From Flavobacterium sp. ASW18X (GTDB lineage Bacteria; Bacteroidota; Bacteroidia; Flavobacteriales; Flavobacteriaceae), in the NCBI RefSeq assembly GCF_005144745.1, contig NZ_SWKK01000008.1:372001-436000 (forward strand): 64,000 nucleotides of DNA, given 5' to 3'. Of this stretch, positions 33,783-43,056 are shown piece after piece. Below the pieces are notes generated by a model that saw nothing but the letters and a program-made list of their open reading frames with translations, was not told the DNA's origin and did not search any database. Position 1 is the stretch's first letter. Each line of letters starts with the position of its first letter. Made by a program: the position numbers and the translations under genes.

Positions 33783-36746
33783 ATGAAACAACTTCTCTAT
33801 TTCTTAACTATCTTATTATTCAATTTTACGGCGCAAGCGCAAGAAATTACCGTTTCTGGGCGTGTGGTAGATGATACAGGTCTTCCTGTGCCAGGGGCAA
33901 ATGTTATTTTAAAAGGAACCACACAAGGGACAACTACAGACTTTGAAGGTAATTACAGTATAGGCGTGCCAACAACTGGAGTCCTAGTTTTTTCTGGGCT
34001 AGGTTTTGAAACCAAAAGTGTCCCGATTGCTAATAAAAAAACCATAAATGTAACGCTTGCAACTAGTGCCCAACAATTGGCAGAGGCCATAGTGGTGGGC
34101 ACTAGAGGACAGGCAAGAACAAAATTAGAAACTACAGCACCCGTAGATGTCATCAGTATCAGCAAACAACAAATTAATATGCCACAGTTAGATGTAGCTC
34201 AGATGCTTGTGGCCTCTGCTCCGTCTTTTACAGCGGTTCGTTCACAAGGAGGAGATTTGAGTACAGCTGTAAATCCGCCACAGTTAAGAGGGCTAGGACC
34301 CAATCAACTATTGGTGTTAGTAAACGGTAAAAGAAGGCATAGTGGGGCGCAGTTAATTGGTTCTGCTACTGGTTCTGCAGCCAATTCTGTAGATATGGAT
34401 TTTATACCTACCGATGCTATAGACCGTATAGAAGTTTTAAGAGATGGCGCATCAGCACAATATGGTTCTGATGCTATTGCTGGGGTTATTAACCTAGTTA
34501 CTAAAAAGGGAACTAATAAGTTTACCGCAAATTATTCTTTAGGTTTTTACACCAATAATAATCCAGATTTGAGCGATTCTAATTTAAGTGAATCTGACCA
34601 AGCTTTGTTAGAAGATACAGATGGTTTAGATGGATTTACACACCAGCTAGGGGCTAATTATGGTATAGGCTTTGAAAATGGAGGTTATTTTAACATAACT
34701 GGTTTATATCGTCAAAACGAAGCGGCAATACGGCCAAACATTAGTGGGGCAACACCTTATGGTTCTTCTTATTTAAATAATGAAAGAACAGATGCCCAAG
34801 GCAATATTATCATTACGAATCCAGAATTACTGGCCGCTCAAGCTGCTGGAAACGATGCTTTAGCAGCGGAACTAAGAACGGACGCTGGTTTATTAGCAGC
34901 AAGAGGGTTAACCGCAAGAGATATATCTACATTTGCTGGTTTATCTGCTTCGGTTTTGGGTACAGTAGCGTACAACCTAGAGATTCCACTTTCTAGTGCA
35001 TCAGAATCTAACTTTTATTCTTTTGGGGATTTTGGGTACAAGAACACAGATGGTTTTGGCTGTTTCTACAGAAGGTCTGCACAAACAGACCGGTTTAGTT
35101 ATGATTTATATCCTAATGGCTTTAGACCACAGATGATTATAACACAAACTAACTTAGGATTAACGGCTGGGGTAGATGGTAAACTGGGCGATTGGGATTT
35201 TGATTTCAGCAACACTTTTGGTACTAATAAACAAAACTACGGGCAATTTAATACGTTCAATGCTAGTTTGGGAGCTGAGTCACCTACAGAGATGGATTTA
35301 GGTACGCACTCATTTACCCAAAACACTTTAAATTTTGACTTATCTCGATATTTTCCTGAGTTTTTAGCAGGTCTCAACATTGCGATGGGAGCAGAGGTTA
35401 GGATAGAAAATTACGTGATTGAAAGAGGGCAGCCAGAAAGTTTTGCTGCTGGCGATGAAGGTGTGTTTTATGCAGCAGAAGACGACCAGTTGCTTATAGG
35501 TCCAGATGGCTTTCCGCTAGAAGATTTGAGTGGCAATCCCATTGTAGATGAAAACGGAAATCCTTTAGTTTTGTCCACCGCAGATGCTAGTTCTTATCCG
35601 GTTTTGCAATACAGTCCAAACTGTCAGTGTTTTAGAGGTTTTGCTCCAGAAAATGAGGCTAATGAATTTAGGTCGGTAACGGGTTTGTATTTTGATGCAG
35701 AATTAGATGTTACGGACAATTGGCTTTTAAGTGGTGCATTACGTACTGAACAATATTCAGATTTTGGTGGAGTGTTTACAGGTAAATTGGCTACCCGGTA
35801 TTCTATCACGGATGATTTGGCAATAAGAGGTTCTTTTAGTAATGGTTTTAGGGCTCCTTCGCTTCAAGAGTTAAATTATTCGCACACCTTTACATTCTTT
35901 GTGGACTTAGATCCTTTTGATGGTACACTTTATCCTAATAATAGTGCGGTAGCAAAAGCCATTGGTATTGGTCAATTAGAAGAAGAAAGGTCTACCAATG
36001 TTTCCCTGGGTATAACAGCTAAACTATTTAAAAAGTTAGATTTGAGTATAGATGCTTATTCTATAAGTATTAAAGACCGTTTATTTTCAACAGGTAACTT
36101 TAGTGCAGCAGATGCTCCCGTATTAGAACCTTTGATTGGTTCTGGTTTGGCTAGTTTTAGAATTAATGGAGGGGACGTAAGTACAAAAGGGGTAGAAATT
36201 GTAGCTAATTATAATGACCGCGTAGGAGAAGGAATGTTGAACCTAAATCTTTCTGCCATATTTTCTGAGCGTACATTTGATGGTGCTAATGTTCCCGATT
36301 TAAATACCAATTTATCAGACCAAGAATTAGAAGATTTATACATTGACCGTGCAGTAATTGGCTCTTTTGAAAAAGGCGTGCCTAACACTAATTTTATAGC
36401 AACCGCTACATATAGTTTTGGTAAGTGGTCTGCCATGTTAAGGGGTAACTACATAGGAGAAATCTCTAGACTGGATGATGGTTTAGGTACTTTAACAGAT
36501 GTTAATTTCCCTAATGTCGGAGAACAAGGGTATTCTGATCAAACTTTTTCTGCACAATTTACCACAGATTTAGGAATCACTTTTGCAGCTTCAAAGAATT
36601 TATCCTTTACACTAACAGGTCAAAATATTTTTAACAATTATCCTGATTTATACAGAGCAGAAGAGCGTGGTTTCTATTTGTATGGTAATGGACAGCAAGG
36701 TTCTCTAGGCGCTAACTACTTAGTTAGGGCGACATTGAGTTTATAA
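33783..36746 (+). CDS. TonB-dependent receptor with carboxypeptidase-regulatory-like domain
   Basis: The 987-residue protein has a signal peptide (MKQLLYFLTILLFNFTAQAQ) and a carboxypeptidase-regulatory-like domain (residues 22-95, VSGRVVDDTGLPVPGANVIL). The plug spans about 105-225 (VDVISISKQQINMPQLDVAQ, PQLRGLGPNQLLVLVNGKRR, IEVLRDGASAQYGSDAIAGV), followed by a large barrel ending VRATLSL. The plug wording matches receptors often found without SusD. Loops near 600-640 are acidic and contain a C-x-C (SPNCQCFRGF). It forms a unit with the small lipoprotein 25 bases later and has a long structured leader in front. The substrate is unknown. Confidence 0.9.
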   Translation: MKQLLYFLTILLFNFTAQAQEITVSGRVVDDTGLPVPGANVILKGTTQGTTTDFEGNYSIGVPTTGVLVFSGLGFETKSVPIANKKTINVTLATSAQQLAEAIVVGTRGQARTKLETTAPVDVISISKQQINMPQLDVAQMLVASAPSFTAVRSQGGDLSTAVNPPQLRGLGPNQLLVLVNGKRRHSGAQLIGSATGSAANSVDMDFIPTDAIDRIEVLRDGASAQYGSDAIAGVINLVTKKGTNKFTANYSLGFYTNNNPDLSDSNLSESDQALLEDTDGLDGFTHQLGANYGIGFENGGYFNITGLYRQNEAAIRPNISGATPYGSSYLNNERTDAQGNIIITNPELLAAQAAGNDALAAELRTDAGLLAARGLTARDISTFAGLSASVLGTVAYNLEIPLSSASESNFYSFGDFGYKNTDGFGCFYRRSAQTDRFSYDLYPNGFRPQMIITQTNLGLTAGVDGKLGDWDFDFSNTFGTNKQNYGQFNTFNASLGAESPTEMDLGTHSFTQNTLNFDLSRYFPEFLAGLNIAMGAEVRIENYVIERGQPESFAAGDEGVFYAAEDDQLLIGPDGFPLEDLSGNPIVDENGNPLVLSTADASSYPVLQYSPNCQCFRGFAPENEANEFRSVTGLYFDAELDVTDNWLLSGALRTEQYSDFGGVFTGKLATRYSITDDLAIRGSFSNGFRAPSLQELNYSHTFTFFVDLDPFDGTLYPNNSAVAKAIGIGQLEEERSTNVSLGITAKLFKKLDLSIDAYSISIKDRLFSTGNFSAADAPVLEPLIGSGLASFRINGGDVSTKGVEIVANYNDRVGEGMLNLNLSAIFSERTFDGANVPDLNTNLSDQELEDLYIDRAVIGSFEKGVPNTNFIATATYSFGKWSAMLRGNYIGEISRLDDGLGTLTDVNFPNVGEQGYSDQTFSAQFTTDLGITFAASKNLSFTLTGQNIFNNYPDLYRAEERGFYLYGNGQQGSLGANYLVRATLSL

Positions 36747-36771
36747 TTGATACAACTAAAAGAATAACAAC

Positions 36772-37275
36772 ATGAAACAATCATATATAAAAAAAATAAT
36801 CGCGTTTATAATTCTAATTGCAGCGTTTATATCCTGTGACTTGGAGCGTCTAGAACCAGCTTTGGAAACTGCAGATGGCGGTGGTACAGTAGAAACTTTT
36901 ATGGCGTATACCATTGAGGCAACGGACCCAGAGGGTTCTAATGTATATGGAAGAGTCGTTTTTTGGAAAACGGATTTAGACCAAACTTTGGTGCAAATTT
37001 CTTTATATAATACAATAGATGAGATGTTGCATCCGGCGGTGTTGGTAGAAGGTGCCGCGGGTATGGGAACTACGAGCCTTTTACCAATAGACAATGTAAA
37101 TGGTAGTACAGGTGAACTAGCAGAGAATAAATTTTTCCTGATTGCGGATACATCTTTTTACGATTCAATTTCTGGGTTAGATGCCCATGTAAGTATAGCA
37201 CTTAGTCCTACAGACACAACCATTGTGGCGGCTGGGGATATTGGTATAAATGCTGATCCAGTAGATTCTAATTAA
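36772..37275 (+). CDS. Small lipoprotein, possibly CHRD-like, partner of the preceding receptor
   Basis: The 167-residue product has a lipoprotein signal (lipid cysteine C22 in AFISC) followed by DLERLEPALE. The mature part is beta-rich, with a segment YGRVVFWKTDLDQTLVQISL and HPAVLVEGAAGMGTTSLLPI that resembles CHRD-domain strands; this match is weak. It follows the TonB receptor by 25 bases and precedes a terminator, so the two genes are one transcription unit. By analogy with SusC-lipoprotein pairs it may be a surface lid or ligand-capturing partner, but it is far too small to be SusD. Confidence 0.65.
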   Translation: MKQSYIKKIIAFIILIAAFISCDLERLEPALETADGGGTVETFMAYTIEATDPEGSNVYGRVVFWKTDLDQTLVQISLYNTIDEMLHPAVLVEGAAGMGTTSLLPIDNVNGSTGELAENKFFLIADTSFYDSISGLDAHVSIALSPTDTTIVAAGDIGINADPVDSN

Positions 37276-37332
37276 ATAAGAAACCAAACTAAACCAAGTT
37301 TTTAAGACTGACTAGGATTTTTGAGTTAGTTT

Positions 37333-37373
37333 AAGAGTCGGGTTGATTAGCGGCAGCTATAAACTCGACTCTT
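37333..37373. terminator. Hairpin between the receptor operon and radA
   Basis: Twelve-base arms AAGAGTCGGGTT (37333-37344) and AACTCGACTCTT (37362-37373) pair with one G-U, with a 17-base loop. The stem lies between the two convergent stops (37275 and 37378). The T run is short, so termination strength is uncertain. Confidence 0.55.
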
Positions 37374-37377
37374 TGTA

Positions 37378-38739
37378 TTAAAATAGCTCCTTAACTAATT
37401 CTTCTATTTTAGAAATTAGTCGTACAGTAACTTTGGTGTTTTTTAAATTTATTTTATTGGCTTTAGAAACAAAAATAGTAGTGAACCCAAGTTTTTCTGC
37501 TTCTAAAATTCGTTGGTCTACGCGCTGCACGGGGCGTATTTCCCCCGCTAAACCAACTTCTGCCGCAAAACATACCCCTTGTGCTATTGCAATATCTGCA
37601 TTGCTAGATAAAATGGATGCAATCACCGCTAAATCTATAGCAGGGTCATCAACAGAAATGCCGCCAGTAATGTTTAAAAATACATCTTTAGCGGCGAGTT
37701 TAAAGCCGGCTCTTTTTTCTAAAACAGCCAACAACATGTTCAATCGTTTTACATTAAAGCCTGTTGCAGAACGTTGTGGCGTTCCGTATACGGCACTGCT
37801 CACTAAGGCCTGTATTTCTATGAGTAAGGGGCGCATGCCCTCTACGGTGGCGGCAATAGCCGTACCACTCAATTCACCATTAGTATTAGAAATTAAAATT
37901 TCTGAGGGGTTATTTACTTCACGTAGGCCGCTGCCTTGCATTTCATAAATACCTAATTCTGCTGTGGAGCCAAACCGATTTTTTAAGGAACGTAGAATTC
38001 TGTACACGTAATTTCTATCGCCTTCAAACTGCAAAACAGTATCTACCATATGTTCTAGAATCTTTGGTCCTGCTATAGTTCCGTCTTTTGTAATATGGCC
38101 AACAAGTAATACCGGGGTGCTACTTTCTTTAGCAAATTTTATGAGTTCTGCGGTGCATTCTCTAATTTGAGATATGCTCCCAGCGGCAGATTCTATATAG
38201 TCTGTATGCAAAGTTTGTATAGAGTCTATAATGACTAAATCTGGCTCAACCGCAGCTATTTGTTGAAATATATGCTGTGTTTTAGTTTCTGTTAGTATAA
38301 AGCAGTTTTCCGCTTGTTTATTTATGCGGTCCGCACGCATTTTTATCTGTTTCTGGCTTTCTTCACCAGAAACGTATAGCACCTTGTAATTTAATTGCAG
38401 GGCAACTTGTAGTAGCAAGGTACTTTTGCCAATGCCGGGCTCTCCCCCTAAAAGGGTTAAAGATCCAGGAACTAGTCCGCCACCTAAAACTCGGTTAAAT
38501 TCTTTATCCTTGGTGTCTAAGCGTACTTCTTTTTCGTTGCTAATTTCTGTAACCCGTAGCGGTCTAGCTGTTTTTTGTAGGGTCGTAGATGTGCCGGATT
38601 TCCAACTGGGCTTGCTTTCTTTTTGTACAACTTCTTCTACAACAGTATTCCATTCTTTGCAAGAAGTACATTGACCAATCCATTTTGCGAATTGGGCACC
38701 ACAATTTTGGCAGAAATAAGCGGTTTTGGTCTTAGCCAT
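37378..38739 (-). CDS. radA: DNA repair protein RadA (Sms)
   Basis: The 453-residue protein has all RadA parts. There is an N-terminal zinc finger (C10, C13, C24, C27), a RecA-like ATPase with GGEPGIGKST (98-107), the diagnostic KNRFG (253-257), and a C-terminal Lon-protease-like domain (about 280-450, with DPAIDLAVIASILSS and AEVGLAGEIRPVQRVDQRI). RadA promotes branch migration and helicase activity in recombinational repair. It is the last gene of a minus-strand run that starts with panC, 45 bases after the esterase-like gene. Confidence 0.95.
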   Translation of the reverse strand: MAKTKTAYFCQNCGAQFAKWIGQCTSCKEWNTVVEEVVQKESKPSWKSGTSTTLQKTARPLRVTEISNEKEVRLDTKDKEFNRVLGGGLVPGSLTLLGGEPGIGKSTLLLQVALQLNYKVLYVSGEESQKQIKMRADRINKQAENCFILTETKTQHIFQQIAAVEPDLVIIDSIQTLHTDYIESAAGSISQIRECTAELIKFAKESSTPVLLVGHITKDGTIAGPKILEHMVDTVLQFEGDRNYVYRILRSLKNRFGSTAELGIYEMQGSGLREVNNPSEILISNTNGELSGTAIAATVEGMRPLLIEIQALVSSAVYGTPQRSATGFNVKRLNMLLAVLEKRAGFKLAAKDVFLNITGGISVDDPAIDLAVIASILSSNADIAIAQGVCFAAEVGLAGEIRPVQRVDQRILEAEKLGFTTIFVSKANKINLKNTKVTVRLISKIEELVKELF

Positions 38740-38784
38740 TAGCTGTTCTAAAGTTAATTGTAGCTAAGATACGCCTAATGCTTT

Positions 38785-39927
38785 TTAATAGCCAAAATCG
38801 GCTTTAATCGCATCTATTTTTTCTAAAGCCATGTCCTTGGTAAGGAAATCAATTTCGTTCATTAAAAACGATTTTTCAAAAGCCTTCATGGCTTTTTTGG
38901 GTTCGCCTTTAAGTTCTAATGCTTCTCCCTCCATATAAAAACCTAGCATAGTCTCTGGATATTGGTCTTTTGCAATTTTAGATAAAGCTTCTAACGACTC
39001 AAAGTCGTCTTTTTTAAGTGATGCGGCATATATCGCCATGATATCATTCAATTCGTAATCCCTTTGGTAACCTAACAGTTTTTCTATTAGCTCGTACTTG
39101 TTGGTAAGATAGTTTATGGCTGGGTCTTCAGATTTTAATATTTGCTCTTTATATTCTTTAGGGGTTATAGGTCTAAAAGTTTTAAAAGTAGTATCAAAAG
39201 CTTCTGCTAGACCATAAGAAACAATAGATACATGGTCTGCATCTTCATACTCTGCAAAGGAATAATGTAAACTTTCTTTGTCTATGGAAGCTACGGCATT
39301 GTTTAATTGAAGCAAGCGGTTACGGTCATCTGTCTTTTCCTTTTCTAAAATAAGATGATAGAATAATTCTTGGTCTAATGCTGACAGTCTGGCGGGTACT
39401 CTACTTTCCATTTCTGTTGCGAGGACAGGAGAAATGATGGTGTAAGAATTAAATAGGGAGCGGTCCTTAAATAAAAAATAATTGCCAAAATTTGCTGTGA
39501 TATCATAACCCATAAACATTTTGAATGGAGCTATGCTGTACGAATTTTCTAAATATGGAATAAGCTCCGTTCCTAAAAATTCATAAAATTGTTTGCCTTT
39601 ATCTGTGGGTAGACCCGAACTTTGATCAAAGTCACAATCTTCCCAGCGAATATCATTTTCTGATTGATGTACGCCTACCACAATACTTTGGGGCATACGG
39701 TGTTGATTACTGTAAAATTTGGTGTTGGCAACAACCAAATCAAACAAATAATCAGCGTCCAAGACCACAATTAAAGGGTATTTTTTGTCTTCGGTGTAAT
39801 CTTCAGGGAAGTAATAAGACACATCTCTGCGTTCTTGTAGTTTAAATGATTCAAAAATTTCCTTTTTTACTTGTGCATTTGTAGCGATACAAAAAAGAAG
39901 AAAAAGCGTAAGTAGTGATTTGGACAT
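38785..39927 (-). CDS. Esterase-D-like alpha/beta-hydrolase-fold protein without the catalytic serine
   Basis: The 380-residue protein has a signal peptide (MSKSLLTLFLLFCIATNA) and an esterase-like fold (COG2819 type: YFPEDYTEDKKYPLIVVLD, SIVVGVHQSENDIRWEDCDF, FYEFLGTELIPYLENSY). The nucleophile elbow, normally GxSxG, reads G140-Y-D142-I-T144, so the serine is replaced by aspartate. The later DADHVSI keeps a plausible catalytic His. The C-terminal 130 residues are helical and look TPR-like (YMEGEALELKGEPKKAMKAF). Either it is a non-catalytic binding protein or it uses Asp as nucleophile. The gene lies between a flippase-like gene and radA, all on the minus strand. Confidence 0.78.
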   Translation of the reverse strand: MSKSLLTLFLLFCIATNAQVKKEIFESFKLQERRDVSYYFPEDYTEDKKYPLIVVLDADYLFDLVVANTKFYSNQHRMPQSIVVGVHQSENDIRWEDCDFDQSSGLPTDKGKQFYEFLGTELIPYLENSYSIAPFKMFMGYDITANFGNYFLFKDRSLFNSYTIISPVLATEMESRVPARLSALDQELFYHLILEKEKTDDRNRLLQLNNAVASIDKESLHYSFAEYEDADHVSIVSYGLAEAFDTTFKTFRPITPKEYKEQILKSEDPAINYLTNKYELIEKLLGYQRDYELNDIMAIYAASLKKDDFESLEALSKIAKDQYPETMLGFYMEGEALELKGEPKKAMKAFEKSFLMNEIDFLTKDMALEKIDAIKADFGY

Positions 39928-39956
39928 GGTAAACAGCTTCTGATAACTGCAATTAG

Positions 39957-40922
39957 CTATCTATTTCTGTTCAATAACGGCAATAGCACAAAGGATATTG
40001 CACCAAAAACAACTACCATTAAAGTTTGGGCTATCCACATAATCCATCCAAAGGTATTCCCAGCTATTGCGCTTACTCCAAATAGGCTTAAGGAGCCACT
40101 TACAGCAATTGGGTAAAGGCCAATGCCTCCGTTGGTGGTAGACATCGCAAACGCGCCTCCAACAAAGGCGACAAGTAATTGAGATATACTAAGGTCAGCA
40201 GTTTCTAAAACAGTAAATTTTATGACCCAAAACATGGCTACGTAGCAGAACCAAATAAGAAAGGTGTAGAAAATAAATAACCACTTATTTTCCATTTTTA
40301 AGATACTTGTGATTCCATCTAAAAGCCCATTTAAGAATCCATTTATTTTCTTTGCAAAAGGGGAACTAGATTTTTTTAAAATTCTAATTACTATTACTAA
40401 ACTAACTATACCTAGGACTAATACTGCAAGCCCAATGATTATGCCCATACCACTTTGGTTTAAGTAGCCAAGTATAATATTGGTTTGTAATAAAAGGGCA
40501 GTAAAAATTACCAGAAGAAGCATAATTAAATCAATTACGCGCTCGGTAACAATAGTGCCAAAACCTTTTTCAAAAGGAACATTTTCATAGGTGGTGAGCG
40601 CTGTGGCCCGTAAAACCTCTCCAGACCTTGGAATGCCTAAATTGGCAAAGTAAGATAAGAATACAATTAAAACATTGTTGTATAGCTTAGGTTGGTAGCC
40701 TAGTGGTTTTAAAAGGTAATTCCAGCGAATAGCCCTAGCTATATGGCTAATAATTCCTATTAAAATAGAAACGCCAATCCAGAATGGATTTGCATTGGTA
40801 ATACTAGTAACAATAGTTTTGCGGTCCTCTAAAGATGTACTTTGGTAGGAGTACCAAACCAAAAATAGTCCCAAGGCAATTGGGACTATTAGTTTCAATG
40901 TTTTTTTTAATTGTGGAGACAA
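39957..40922 (-). CDS. Lysylphosphatidylglycerol-synthase-TM / UPF0104 flippase-like membrane protein
   Basis: The 321-residue protein has about eight hydrophobic helices and the family signatures IARAIRWNYLLKPLGY, LSYFANLGIPRSGEVLRATAL and AFAMSTTNGGIGLYPIAVSG, which identify the LPG_synthase_TM (UPF0104) family. Members flip or assist transfer of lipid-linked amino acids or polyprenyl intermediates; without the aminoacyl-transferase domain the substrate here is unknown. It starts with TTG one base after the panD stop, and no ATG lies near the first helix, so translation is coupled to panD. Confidence 0.85.
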   Translation of the reverse strand: MSPQLKKTLKLIVPIALGLFLVWYSYQSTSLEDRKTIVTSITNANPFWIGVSILIGIISHIARAIRWNYLLKPLGYQPKLYNNVLIVFLSYFANLGIPRSGEVLRATALTTYENVPFEKGFGTIVTERVIDLIMLLLVIFTALLLQTNIILGYLNQSGMGIIIGLAVLVLGIVSLVIVIRILKKSSSPFAKKINGFLNGLLDGITSILKMENKWLFIFYTFLIWFCYVAMFWVIKFTVLETADLSISQLLVAFVGGAFAMSTTNGGIGLYPIAVSGSLSLFGVSAIAGNTFGWIMWIAQTLMVVVFGAISFVLLPLLNRNR

Positions 40923-40923
40923 A

Positions 40924-41274
40924 CTAATTCAATAGGTTGTTTGCTTCATTAGGGAACACCAAAGACGGATTAAAAGTTTTAGCTTCTTCTATATCCATCC
41001 AAGAATAGGTTATTAAAATCAGAATATCGCCTTGTGCTACTTTTCTGGCAGCGGCACCGTTGAGCGTTATTTCACCAGAACCCCTAGGCCCTGGAATGGC
41101 ATAGGTTTCTAGTCTTTCTCCATTATTGTTATTTACAATTTGTACCTTTTCTCCACGAATAATATTAGCGGCATCCATAAGGTCTTCATCAATAGTTATA
41201 CTACCAATATAGTTTAGGTCTGCACCAGTTACTTTTACTCTGTGGATTTTAGATTTAACAACTTCTACTTGCAT
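40924..41274 (-). CDS. panD: Aspartate 1-decarboxylase
   Basis: The 116-residue pyruvoyl enzyme is made as a proenzyme that cuts itself between Gly24 and Ser25 (NYIGSITID) to create the pyruvoyl group. It turns aspartate into beta-alanine, the second substrate of pantothenate synthetase. The [20 protein letters not shown] strand and [19 protein letters not shown] are the family core. It follows panC by 13 bases, so the two steps of pantothenate synthesis are co-expressed. Confidence 0.96.
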   Translation of the reverse strand: MQVEVVKSKIHRVKVTGADLNYIGSITIDEDLMDAANIIRGEKVQIVNNNNGERLETYAIPGPRGSGEITLNGAAARKVAQGDILILITYSWMDIEEAKTFNPSLVFPNEANNLLN

Positions 41275-41287
41275 GGGGCAAAATTAC

Positions 41288-42136
41288 TTAATTTAGGGCC
41301 AGATTATCTATAAGTCTAACCTCCTCCGCATAAACGGCAATAAAGGCCCTATATTTTGTGTTTTCTTGTATTTTTTTAATTGGGGTTAACGTGTCTTCAT
41401 CTGTAATTTCAAAATACTCTAATGTAAAATCGGAGTTGTTTTCATAAAGATTAGTGACACTTTCCTTTATTTCTTGTACACTTTTCGTGCCAAATTTAGA
41501 TTTGGCAGTTATTAGACTGTTGTATATAAAGTTTGCTTTTTCTCTAGTCGCTTTTGTCAGTCTTTCATTTCTGGAGCTTCTGGCAAGACCGTGTAATTCT
41601 CTAGAAATGGGGCAAGGAATAATTTTTACAGGTAATTCTTTAAGGGCAACTAATTTTTTAATGATTTGGAGTTGCTGAAAATCTTTTTCTCCAAAATAGG
41701 CCTTGTTAGGTTCAACGGTACGTAGTAAAAGCTCTACTATTGTTGCTACACCGTTAAAGTGCCCAGACCTAAAAGCACCTTCCATTACCTTTTCAAGACC
41801 ATTAAACTCATACGTTTTAGAGGTAATGTCTCCATCATAAATATTTTCTCTAGTAGGCGTGAATAAAATTATGTCCGCAGATAATGAAGCAAGCAGTTCA
41901 ATATCTTTTTCAAGGTTTCTTGGATATTTTTCTAAATCTGTGAGATTATCAAACTGGGTAGGATTAACAAAGATGCTAACCACGGTAATGTCATTGTCTT
42001 TAAGAGACTCGGCTACTAAGGATAAATGACCTTCATGCAACGCCCCCATGGTAGGTACAAAGCCAATTGTTTGTTGGTCTTCCTTATATTTTTTTAACTG
42101 TGCAGAAAGCACATTTTTATCTTGTATTACCTGCAT
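41288..42136 (-). CDS. panC: Pantothenate synthetase
   Basis: The 282-residue protein joins pantoate and beta-alanine with ATP. The HIGH-like motif is in VPTMGALHEGHLSLV, and GEKDFQQLQIIKKL and SSRNERL (with the KMSKS-like loop) are family signatures. It heads the minus-strand run panC-panD-flippase-esterase-like-radA and has a TATTTTTG promoter box on the minus strand at 42163-42156, 19 bases before the start. Confidence 0.96.
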   Translation of the reverse strand: MQVIQDKNVLSAQLKKYKEDQQTIGFVPTMGALHEGHLSLVAESLKDNDITVVSIFVNPTQFDNLTDLEKYPRNLEKDIELLASLSADIILFTPTRENIYDGDITSKTYEFNGLEKVMEGAFRSGHFNGVATIVELLLRTVEPNKAYFGEKDFQQLQIIKKLVALKELPVKIIPCPISRELHGLARSSRNERLTKATREKANFIYNSLITAKSKFGTKSVQEIKESVTNLYENNSDFTLEYFEITDEDTLTPIKKIQENTKYRAFIAVYAEEVRLIDNLALN

Positions 42137-42155
42137 TTTTAATATTAAAAGCGGC

Positions 42156-42163
42156 CAAAAATA
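42156..42163 (-). promoter_or_regulatory. Promoter -7 box (TATTTTTG, minus strand) of panC
   Basis: The minus strand reads TATTTTTG, 19 bases upstream of the panC ATG, in the 102-base divergent gap. Confidence 0.55.
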
Positions 42164-42194
42164 CTACAAATACAGCTATTTTGCATAAATTTTG

Positions 42195-42202
42195 TACTTT
42201 TG
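42195..42202 (+). promoter_or_regulatory. Promoter -7 box (TACTTTTG) of the glgA-like / DUF4270 operon
   Basis: TACTTTTG matches TAnnTTTG and lies 36 bases before the ATG at 42239, back to back with the panC promoter. Confidence 0.55.
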
Positions 42203-42238
42203 CAGCTACGTTTTGTCAGATGAACCAAAATTCAATTT

Positions 42239-43048
42239 ATGACCGGTAAAAAGATATTATTCGTATCTTCAGAATTAATACCCTATCTTCCAGAGAATCA
42301 AGTTTCAAAAATGTCTTATGAGGCACCTAGAATGGTTAACAGTAATGGTGGCCAGATAAGGATTTTTATGCCAAGGTATGGAAACATTAATGAAAGAAGG
42401 CATCAATTACACGAAGTAATTAGGCTTTCTGGGATGAACTTGGTAATCAACGATATGGATATGCCTTTAATAATTAAGGTAGCATCCATCCCAAAAGAAA
42501 GAATACAAGTTTACTTTATAGATAACGACGAGTATTTCAAAAGAAAAGCTACGTTTAAAGACAAAGAAGGGAACTTATTTCCCGATAACGATGAGCGCGC
42601 TATTTTCTTTGCAAAAGGAGTCGTGGAGACAGTTAAGAAACTAAACTGGTCACCAGATATTATTCATGTTCACGGTTGGATGGCCTCTCTACTGCCTTTA
42701 TACCTTAAAGAATATTACGCAGACGAGCCTATTTTTATGGATAGCAAAATTGTAACTTCTGTTTACGAACAAGGCTATGAGGGCGCTTTGGATGCTCAAA
42801 TGATAGATAAGGTTGCTTTTGATGGGATAGATAAAAGTAAGATTGAAGCTATTTCTGAACCCGTCTATAATAATTTGTTAAAGGTAGCAGTGGATTATTC
42901 TGATGCAGTTATTTTAGCCTCAGAAGCTGTTCCAGAGACATTAACGGAGCATATTTCTAAACTAGATAAGCCTGTATTGCCATACGTTTCTTTCCAAGAA
43001 ACAGAAGAGGCGTACGCGGATTTCTATAACAATCAAGTGCTAAAATAA
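42239..43048 (+). CDS. Stand-alone N-terminal domain of glycogen/starch synthase (GT5-like)
   Basis: The 269-residue protein corresponds to the first Rossmann half of GT5 glycogen synthases ([76 protein letters not shown]). The ADP-glucose loop KTGGLADV is replaced by NQVSKMSYE, and the whole C-terminal GT domain is absent. It is therefore unlikely to make glycogen by itself. This short form is found in many Bacteroidota, usually next to panC and a DUF4270 gene as here, so it is a conserved protein rather than a broken gene. The DUF4270 gene starts eight bases after it. Confidence 0.85.
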   Translation: MTGKKILFVSSELIPYLPENQVSKMSYEAPRMVNSNGGQIRIFMPRYGNINERRHQLHEVIRLSGMNLVINDMDMPLIIKVASIPKERIQVYFIDNDEYFKRKATFKDKEGNLFPDNDERAIFFAKGVVETVKKLNWSPDIIHVHGWMASLLPLYLKEYYADEPIFMDSKIVTSVYEQGYEGALDAQMIDKVAFDGIDKSKIEAISEPVYNNLLKVAVDYSDAVILASEAVPETLTEHISKLDKPVLPYVSFQETEEAYADFYNNQVLK

Positions 43049-43056
43049 AACCGTAT

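Noticed and set aside
37433-37948. A 171-codon open frame antisense to radA
   Set aside because: Low-complexity translation with many Ser, Ala and Lys, no recognisable motif, and fully inside a clear radA gene.
42239-43048. Truncated pseudogene of glycogen synthase
   Set aside because: The frame is clean, has its own promoter box and starts an operon, and short forms of this protein are common in Bacteroidota, so it is treated as a real gene.
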